From assembly GCA_017470045.1 (NCBI GenBank), contig JAFUFG010000221.1, forward strand, positions 1 to 17,406: DNA of 17,406 bases, read 5' to 3'. Source of the DNA: Bacilli bacterium (GTDB lineage Bacteria; Bacillota_I; Bacilli_A; RF39; UBA660). Position 1 is the stretch's first letter, and every line of letters begins with the position of its first letter. The translations under genes were made by a program, and so were the position numbers. Below the pieces are notes generated by a model. The model was not told where the DNA came from, made no database searches, and saw nothing but the letters and a program-made list of their open reading frames with translations. This document shows positions 10,801 through 17,406 of the stretch, one piece after another.

Positions 10801-13800
10801 TGTGTACACGCTCGTGTCGCAGGAGAAACAATTGATCTCACAAACGACTGAGCTCCTGCCGACGACTATAGTACTACTGTAAATAAAGCTAATTTTAAAG
10901 TTCTATCTGATGCAATTTTAGGACAAGTTATTGAATACACATATAATAACGATGGAACTATTAGTAATGCTACTAAGGGTCTTATTAAAACTACCGCAGA
11001 TAGTGTTAGATTAGCTGTTGTTGAAGGTGCGGTTGGAGAAGATGGTGTTATTACAAATGCATTATTACCAACAGGTATTGATATTATTAATGGAAACATT
11101 ACATTAACAGCAGATCATGTTAAACTTCAGAACCAAGGTGCAGTTACTGGTTTAGAATTAATAACAATTGGAGAAGCTCCAAATCAAAGAGTTGTTATAG
11201 ACACAGCTAGTCTCAATGTTAATGGAATATTCTCTACATCTCCTGGTAGTGTGTGAGCTGGTATACAAAATGATATAGAAGATTATGTAGATACTGCTGC
11301 TGGTGATGCACAATCTGCTGCTGAAGCAACTGCTAAAGGATATGCTGATACTGCTGAACAACAAGCAAAAAATTATGCAGACCAAAAAGCTTCTGGTGCG
11401 ATTACTAGTGCAAATACTTATGTAAATACGCTTTTATATGGTGAGAACGGTGATGCAAGTGATCCAAAAAGTGGCAGTATAGCATATGCGATTAATACGC
11501 TTGGTACAAATTATGATAGTCTTGATACAAGATTATCCGATATGGGGTATCTTGCAAAAGCTTTGTGAGATGGTGATACAGCCGTAGCTGGTGGATTAAT
11601 TGCATCATCTTTAATTCAATTAGGTAGTAAAACATATAATGGTTCTGATACTGCAATTAAAAATACAGATGGAACGATTACTCCAGGAGAACTTAACAAA
11701 AATACTTGAAAAGTATGAAGCGGCTTGAATGGTGTTTTTATGCCAAATGCACATGGCAATGGAATAGCCGCCTGATATGGTGGAGCAATGCTTGACAGAT
11801 ATTATTCTGGCAATACAGATGCAAATCGTGCAGCAAAATCATTATTTAGATTTGATGGTTCTGGTTATTTAGCAAGTAATAATCTCCGTTGAGATGCATC
11901 TGGTAATCTTACTGTAGATGGATATATTCTTACACATGAAGTTCAGTTAAAAGATAATAACGGAAATATAACTGCGGGTATCAGTGGATTATATGATAGT
12001 AACAAAATTGGTAACGGTATAGCTGCTTGATATGGTGGTCAGAAGAAAGATTTACGTGATGATGATTACGCTGATGATCCAACTGCAGCAGTATCTTTGT
12101 TTAGAATGGATGGTTCCGGATATCTTTCAAATGGCAGAATAAGTTGGGATGACACTGGATCTTTATATATTGATAAAAATGTAGTTATCGGAGACAATAA
12201 TGAGACTTTGAACAATCTTGTTCAAATGCTTGCCGATTTCTACTCTTGATTTGAAGTTGTAGATAAAGTAAACGGTCAGTATATTACCATTGACGGAGTT
12301 AGAAGAAAAGCATTACATTTAAAGACCGGCACAGATGTAGAATTAGCAGGTTTATATGCAGATGGATTTATATCTGCAGGAGGTCTTTCAACAGGTGGAG
12401 GTTCAGAAGGAGTAAGTCCTACTGGAATGTGGGATCTTTTAAATGCACAAACAAATGAGCAGATTAATAAGACTCACTTAACTAATGCTTTATCTGGTTA
12501 TATAAATACCATTACTAATTCTGGAACCGGTGATTTTGTAACTTCTATTTCCAAAACAAATTCTACTTTAACTGTAACATACGGTAATTTCCCTGAATCT
12601 ATCAAGAATCCACATTCAATAACAATTGGTAGTAAATCTTATGATGGAAGTGTTGATGTTACAATTTTAGCTAGCGATTTAGGTATATCATCTTGAGCTA
12701 CAGCTAATACAAAACCAAGTTATGGGTTATCTGAAATTACTGGAACGGATGATTTACAAGAAATTGAAATATTAACTGGTGTAGGTTTTTTAAAGAGAGG
12801 TACCAATAACACATGGTCTCTTGATAATAATACATATTTAACTACTGGCGATGCTGCAAGTACCTATCAACCATTAGATGACGATTTAACTGCAATAGCA
12901 TCAATTTCTATTGGAACTGGTTTATTAAAGCGAACTGTTTCTGGAAACACTGTTACTTGAACAATTGATACAAATAAATATATTACTGGTAATCAAACGA
13001 TAACTCTTTCCGGAGATATTTCTGGATCTGGTACAACAAGTATTACTACTACAATTGGGGAAGGTAAGGTAACTAATGATATGCTTGCCGGAAGTATTGC
13101 TAATGCAAAATTAGCAAATTCCAATATTTCAATTAATGGAAGTTCTGTATCACTTGGAGGATCCTTTGTTACTGCATCAATTACTGGTGGTACTGCTGGA
13201 CAATCCACTGTTTCTACTGGAGCCGAAACCATTAGCATTCCTTATGTAACAGTAAATAAGTATGGTATTGTTACTGCATATGGAACACATACCCATACAA
13301 TTAATGATTTACCAAATAGTGCTCTAAAGAACTCAAAAATTACTATTGGTACAACAGTATTTAATTTAGGTGATAGTTCTACAACACTTGCAGGTCTTAC
13401 TAAAATAACATCTACAACATATTCTGCTGGTGGTAAGTTAGAAGACGATGAGACTGAATCAACAATAACGTATGATGCTGCAAATCATGCATGAAAGATC
13501 ACTGGAAATATTTATGCAACTGGTTTCGTTTCTGCTGGTGGATTAAGTACATCTGGTTCTGGTGGAAGTAGTACATCTGTAGCATTTGTTGATTATGCTG
13601 CAATTAAAACACTTTCAACAGATGATTCATTTACTACAGCTACAGCTTGAGCAACTCATTTGCTATATCAAGATATTTTTGGTAGTGGAAGTTCAACAAT
13701 TGCTTCTAGAATTAGTGCATTAGAGAACAGTAGTATTAATGTAACATATACTGCAAGTCAATCATCAGGTACTTTACTTGGTACAATTACAATAGATGGT

Positions 13801-13971
13801 GATGCTAATAAAATATATGCTCCAACGATACCTACATCATTAAAGAATCCAAAGGCTCTTACATTTGGTTCGAAATCTTACGATGGTAGTGCAGAAAAAG
13901 AAATTAAAGCTGAAGATCTTTCCGCATGTGTTATCGGAACAGTAGTTGGAACAGTAAAAATAACAACTTAA
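7891..13971 (+). CDS. Giant coiled-coil tail or head fibre, 2026 aa (TGA=Trp)
   Basis: One frame of 2026 residues with 24 in-frame TGA and only three TGG; under the standard code it falls into many fragments. Order of parts: residues ~1-95, Ser/Thr/Asp-rich adaptor; ~97-140, a carbohydrate-binding-like module with spaced Trp and Cys (WTKGVHY, LLACTKSH, then DWV); 270-832, an uninterrupted coiled coil of tiled 21- and 29-residue repeats; ~877-990, a second WxxD/CxH-type module (GDLYYDKQTGKAYRFM, LWVKDREV, YRCVHARVAG, DW); ~1131-1180, Ala-rich coiled coil; 1281-1450, an 85-residue tandem duplication; ~1500-2026, beta-rich fibre-tip modules with VSAGGLST linkers, an NGSSVSLGGS repeat and a THTH motif of the HxH type known from fibre tips. 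It probably trimerises and contacts host surface glycans. It follows the portal-neck genes and is four bases upstream of the next fibre. Whether it sits on the tail or on the capsid is undecided. Confidence 0.88.
8698..9390 (+). repeat. Eleven tandem 21-residue (63-bp) coiled-coil repeats
   Basis: Residues 270-500 of the first fibre divide exactly into 11 units of 21 residues, with consensus close to EGDISQIRQTADEISTRVENN. The first three units differ (for example GQLWLTSKEFGV). A length of 21 is three heptads, so this is a left-handed parallel coiled coil, probably trimeric as in other fibres. Third-position differences between units show the array is old rather than a recent slippage product, although DNA identity between adjacent units remains high enough for recombination. 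Confidence 0.9.
9391..10260 (+). repeat. Ten tandem 29-residue (87-bp) coiled-coil repeats
   Basis: Residues 501-790 tile exactly as 10 units of 29, of the type K-x-x-TDGxIExxxSEIxQTADEISATVEAN. The last 14 residues of each unit match the last 14 of the upstream 21-residue unit, so the 29-mer looks like a 21-mer lengthened by eight residues. Twenty-nine residues over eight turns is 3.63 per turn, between heptad (3.5) and hendecad (3.67), giving a nearly straight superhelix. Confidence 0.9.
10261..10386 (+). repeat. Two further 21-residue coiled-coil repeats closing the array
   Basis: Residues 791-832 return to the 21-residue period (EGQISSINQDVDSITARVSNN and then EGKIAQLEIDTDSISAEVSDL in succession). 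With the two arrays upstream, the stretch 8698-10386 is tiled without a single spacer residue: 11 x 21, 10 x 29, 2 x 21. Confidence 0.8.
11731..12240 (+). repeat. Tandem 85-residue (255-bp) duplication inside the first fibre
   Basis: Two consecutive copies share GNGIAAWYGG, a SLFRFDGSGYL / SLFRMDGSGYL block, and a WDASGNL / WDDTGSL block. Equivalent Trp residues are spaced exactly 85 codons apart in both cases (11773 vs 12028, 11890 vs 12145). The copies have diverged well outside these blocks. The unit edges are approximate. In the second block one copy uses TGA and the other TGG for the same Trp. Confidence 0.85.
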
Positions 13972-13975
13972 TAAT

Positions 13976-16900
13976 ATGGCACAAGTTACAAGAGATATTA
14001 TACAATTAAAAAAGACTGAAACTGGTGATATATTTTATCCAGAAACACATGTAGATGCAGTTATTGGATTGAATGGAAATAAAGATGCGAATACTGTCCT
14101 TGCAGCTCCTAATGGGGCTGCAGGGAAAGCATCTTTCCGAGCACTTGTTGCTGCTGATATACCATCTTTAACAAAGAGTAAAATTTCTGATTTTCCTACA
14201 ACATGAGCTCTTGCCAATGTTACAGACGCTGATAATTTAAAAGCGATTGAAGCGATTACGGGTACATCTGGTGTTTTAAGAAAAACTGAAGGTAACAATT
14301 GAAGTTTAACAAGTGTAGCTGATTCTTCATCTGCATCTGCTATTAGCACTAATCCACACTTTGTTACAGAACGAGATGTCTATTATGGATTACCTAAGAT
14401 TAATAATGCACACACTTATACATCTAACAGTACTTATTATGCTCCAACTTCAGGCGGTACTTCAAATCACATTTTAATTGGAAATGGAACAACTGCTGCT
14501 CCTGAATGAAGTTCATTTACATTAACTGGTACTGCAAGCGCATCATATAATTTAGCAACAATTGCATCTAATGCATCAAATGGTAATTCTGCTTACAACG
14601 CCCTCGGGAACTACGTCCTGAAGGCGGGCGATACGATGACTGGAGATTTGACTATCTCAAAAACTGATGGTGCGACTTTAACAATTACTAGCGGTGCTGG
14701 TGCTATAAATAAAAATGCAGGAAGTATTTATTTTAGAGGTTCTACGGCATATGATGCGAATGGATTTTTAATTACTTCTGAAGCACAAGGTTCCTGTGGA
14801 AGACAATCTTTAAATTTTTATTCATCTAATAATACAAATGGTGGTAGTGGCACGTATCCTGCAATTTGAAAAAGAGCTTTACGTATAGCATACACAGGAG
14901 GTGTCATTGTTGGTAATAGTACTTCAGGAGAAGAATTTTATCCTACATTTTATGCTTATGGTGATTCACAATTTGGCATAGACGCACACAATGTCAATGT
15001 ATTAGTAAAAGGAACGTTAACTTTATCTGGAACCACAAAGAAAATTTGGTTTGGAGACACGTATTTTCTTGAATTAGATGCTAACGGGCTTCATACTAAC
15101 GCTGGTTTCTATTCTGATAGTTTCGTATCCGCAGGAGGATTATCTGAGGGTAGTGGAACATCTGGTGTTAATTTAACAGCAGTATGAGAGAACTTAGTTG
15201 CAAATACTGGAGAAGGTCAGAATAAAAAGATTAATGTTGCACATATTCCTGATTTATATGTAACTCTTGTAACAGCACAAACTGTTTCTGCAAAACACAC
15301 ATTCAGTTCTGGATTAAATCTTAATACTGCTACTAGTTGAGCTAATTCTGATAGAGCTTTGTATTTTGCAGCAGATGGTGCACAAGACAATTTAAGATAT
15401 TATTATATTGATGATAGTAAGGGATTAACATATAATCCTAATACTGGTGCATTAAAAGCTGGTAGTTTTATTAAACGCGGTGGAACATCTGCACAATTTT
15501 TAAAGGCAGACGGTAGTGTAGATGGTAATACTTATCTTACTTCAGAAACAGTCACCAAGGCAATGGTTGGTCTCGGGAACGTGGAGAACACAGCGCTCTC
15601 TACCTGGAGCGGCACAAACAAGATTACCACTCTCGGCACAATCACTACGGGGACCTGGCAGGGGAGCAAGATAGCGAATACCTACCTCGCCAACTCCACT
15701 ATCACCATCAACGGGAAATCGACCTCCTTGGGCGAATCATTCAATACAGCGTCTATCACGTCCGGTACTGCTGGTACAAGCTCCGCTACGTCCGGTCTCT
15801 CCATTTCCATCCCGTATGTCACGCTGAACGCTTACGGTATCGCCACGGCCTACGGAACGCACACGCACTCTATCTCGACGGCAAATATCACCGCAGCGAT
15901 CGGCAGCACCACCTACGCCCCCTGGCACGCGGACGGCTACCTGCCGCTTTCCGGCGGCACGATGAAGGGAAACATTGTGCTCAACAACAATATTTCCATC
16001 AACGGGAAGACGAAGGACGATACGGTTTACAGCCTGATCAAAGTATCCACCGCAAACAATATTGTTGTTGGTAGTACGAGTAATACGAACAACACGAATA
16101 TCTGTGGTACTACAATACAGTTCTATGCCCCGACGTCGGTAGTTGCGAAGTTCACTTCTACGGGACTGGGTGTCACGGGCGCGGTCACGGCAAGCGGATT
16201 GGGAACGTTCGATACCATCACGCTGACAAACACAAGCGCTGCCGCACATATCAATTTCTCCCGCGCGTCGTGGAACTACTTGAACGCCCCGACAGGAGGT
16301 GCGGTCTGCGTGTCTATCGGAGGCGCCGGTTCGGCTAACACGATTTTCGCCGCGAACGCCGACGGTATCAGGCCCGGCGCGACGGCCACGTATGACCTGG
16401 GGACAAGCGCGGTGCGGTGGAACAATATCTACGGGACGAATGGCGACCTGGCAGGGACGCTGAATGTAGCCAGCACATCCACCTTCGGAGATACTATCAC
16501 TGTAGCCAACAGGAAATACCTGAACTGGTACGGAGTGGATGGTACTACGGCCTATAACGTCCTCGGGGTAAACAACTCTGATGAACTTCTCGTAGGTTAT
16601 GGAATGCGGGCGGCCAATAAGACTACCGTCTATGGCAATCCTGTGAACATCAACGTGAATGGGACCAACGTCGTCTCCGTCACGGCGACGGGGTTATCCG
16701 TTACGGGGGACGCGGACCTCTCCGGAACGATTACGATGAATGCCGGTAACGCAATCAGATGGATCAATTCAAGTTCTACGAGCTGTACAGTGATTTCTCT
16801 TGGGTCGGGTGATAACGTGTATCTCGGTTACGGCGCATCTGCACAAGGGAGTAATATGCAAATATACGGTGCGACTATTCCTTTCTATACGAGTACCGCG

Positions 16901-17406
16901 CGGACGCTTACCGCGACCTTGAATTCTACGGGTTTTATCCCCGGCGCCAACAACACCTATAACCTCGGCTATGTGGATTCAACTACGTCCAACAATAGGC
17001 TTTGGGCAAACATCTACGGGGAACACGTGGAACTTGTGAGGACCGGAGGGGAGACCTTGACGTTGCGGGGAACGTCGCTTAACAACCAGACACATACAAT
17101 CCTCTTCCGGGGCAATTCCGGGGACTCCAATGGCTTCAAGATCGAGACCACTCCGGCAAGTTCTTATGGCCGTCAGTCGCTGGGGTTCTACATATCCAAT
17201 GTATCCTCTGGCGGCGCGCCCTACACTCCGGTTTGGAAGCGGGTGCTATATATGCCGTATACCGGAGGTGTGACAATCGGCACGTCAAGTGTCAGTCAGG
17301 ATCTCACCGTTTACGGCAATATATATGCAACAGGACAAGTTACAGCAGGTACAGCATCTGATATTGCATTAAAAGACGATATTAGAAAACTTAATACAGA
17401 TTTCGC
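13976..17406 (+). CDS. Second large fibre / receptor-binding protein, 3' end beyond window (mosaic gene)
   Basis: ATG 13976 lies four bases after the first fibre's stop; the frame is open for 1143 codons to the window edge when TGA is Trp. Six TGA occur (14204, 14300, 14507, 14867, 15185, 15338), none after 15340. The N-terminal ~80 residues (RDIIQLKKTETGDIFYPETH) are a likely attachment domain. Fibre-shaft modules follow: GDTMTGDLTIS, a GRQSLNFY domain (~230-320), a VSAGGLSEG linker, and LKADGSVDGNTYLTSETVTK. From ~15549 the DNA becomes GC-rich and carries VGLGNVENTALSTW, NSTITINGKSTSLGES, a GTHTHS (HxH) motif, repeated YDLG/YNLG...W.N.IYG modules and a second GRQSLGFY domain. At the right edge it returns to AT-rich and begins a Peptidase_S74-type chaperone. 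The product is probably a trimeric adhesin matured by self-cleavage. The coding frame is firm; the receptor is unknown. Confidence 0.88.
14598..14640 (+). other. Short GC-rich codon-usage island inside the AT-rich part of the second fibre
   Basis: Eleven consecutive codons from AAC at about 14597 end in G or C (AAC GCC CTC GGG AAC TAC, then GTC CTG AAG GCG GGC), flanked on both sides by codons ending mostly in A or T. The encoded segment, NALGNYVLKAGDTMTG, is a common fibre-shaft linker. The line 14581-14640 is 33/60 GC by hand count, against 17/60 for 15361-15420. It may be the scar of a small recombination with the same kind of donor as the large segment downstream. Confidence 0.6.
14660..14930 (+). 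repeat. GRQSL fibre domain, native AT-rich copy
   Basis: About 90 residues running from TDGATLTITSG through IYFRGSTAYDANGF, GRQSLNFYSSN and IWKRALRIAYTGGVIVGN. A paralogue lies near the C-terminal end of the same protein in the GC-rich segment. The Trp in IWKR is TGA at 14867. The domain is not one I can name; it is beta-rich and fibre-like. Confidence 0.75.
15549..17322 (+). other. GC-rich imported segment within the second fibre gene
   Basis: Base composition and codon choice change sharply, without a frame break, at about 15549-15580 and change back at about 17320. Hand count gives 45/60 GC for 15901-15960 against 17/60 for 15361-15420. Codons switch from A/T-ending (AAT, GGT, ACA) to C/G-ending (AAC, GGG, ACG, CTC). 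All nine Trp codons are TGG (15605, 15656, 15923, 16271, 16418, 16526, 16760, 17003, 17234). Content is typical fibre-tip sequence: NGKSTSLGES, GTHTHS, SGGTMKGNIVL and repeated YDLGTSAVRWNNIYG-like modules. This fits a receptor-binding region transferred from a phage or host of higher GC using the standard code. Confidence 0.85.
17040..17300 (+). repeat. GRQSL fibre domain, imported GC-rich copy
   Basis: Paralogue of the 14660-14930 domain: TGGETLTLRGT, ILFRGNSGDSNGF, YGRQSLGFYISNV and VWKRVLYMPYTGGVTIGT align block by block with the AT-rich copy. The conserved Trp is TGG at 17234. Protein similarity with very different codon use indicates long separate histories rather than a recent tandem duplication. 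Confidence 0.75.
17345..17406 (+). other. Start of an S74-type intramolecular chaperone (self-cleaving) domain, partial
   Basis: The last residues visible, TAGTASDIALKDDIRKLNTDF, match the opening of Peptidase_S74 / endosialidase-type chaperone domains, whose signature is S-D-x-x-L-K followed by a hydrophobic-basic helix. The expected catalytic pair, Ser and the Lys five residues later, would be Ser1128 (17357) and Lys1133 (17372). In that family the domain directs trimer folding and is then cut off just before the Ser. Here the residue before Leu is Ala where Arg is common. The rest lies outside the window, so the call is from the motif alone. Confidence 0.6.

Noticed and set aside
2..15340. 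Pseudogenisation, programmed frameshifts or selenocysteine as explanations for the in-frame TGA codons
   Set aside because: The same frame continues after every TGA with no frame shift, dozens of sites across all genes would be needed, no in-frame TAA/TAG occurs, and duplicated blocks interchange TGA with TGG.
15737..16249. 170-aa open frame on the minus strand
   Set aside because: It lies antisense to the GC-rich part of the fibre and exists because high GC removes stop codons. Its protein is Arg/Cys-rich and low in plausible domain content, and the + strand frame is continuous with clear fibre motifs.
13976..17406. Diversity-generating retroelement target in the fibre tip
   Set aside because: No reverse transcriptase, template repeat or adenine-biased variable region is visible here; the variation seen is a composition block, not A-specific substitution.

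Overview
This window reads as about 17.4 kb of the late structural region of a tailed gut phage, most likely a crAss-like phage (order Crassvirales) infecting a member of the Bacteroidetes. The attribution rests on the sequence and gene order of the large terminase and portal proteins as I recognise them; I ran no search. All genes lie on the + strand, packed end to end with short overlaps and no RNA genes, so they look like one late transcription unit. The most important property is the genetic code. Almost every real gene is interrupted by in-frame TGA under the standard code, but reads through cleanly if TGA is Trp (translation table 4). I count about 51 such TGA codons. TAA ends nearly all genes and TAG possibly one.

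Layout, left to right: (1) <2-1684, the end of a virion-type protein with a peptidoglycan-binding domain; (2) 1692-2264, a 190-aa protein just before the terminase; (3) 2287-4524, large terminase; (4) 4512-4805, a small linker gene; (5) 4799-7018, portal; (6) 7020-7670 and (7) 7651-7848, two unrecognised proteins; (8) 7891-13971, a 2026-aa fibre with about 560 residues of perfectly tiled coiled-coil repeats; (9) 13976 to beyond 17406, a second large fibre whose C-terminal self-cleaving chaperone domain (S74 type) starts at the very end of the window.

The second fibre is a mosaic. Its first half and last ~85 bases are AT-rich like the rest of the phage, and its Trp residues there are almost all TGA (6 of 7). 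Between about 15549 and 17322 the DNA turns GC-rich with different codon choice, and all nine Trp residues are TGG. This looks like a receptor-binding segment acquired from a source of different composition, probably using the standard code, and spliced in frame into a recoded gene. Paralogous domains on either side of the boundary encode the same conserved Trp as TGA in the native copy and TGG in the imported copy.

Functionally, terminase and portal form the DNA-packaging motor, and the PG-binding protein probably helps genome entry or lysis. The two fibres are probably the attachment apparatus, with the second undergoing chaperone-assisted trimerisation and tip swapping. No tRNA, recoding factor, promoter, terminator, CRISPR array or reverse transcriptase is visible here; the suppressor tRNA needed to read TGA must lie elsewhere in the genome.
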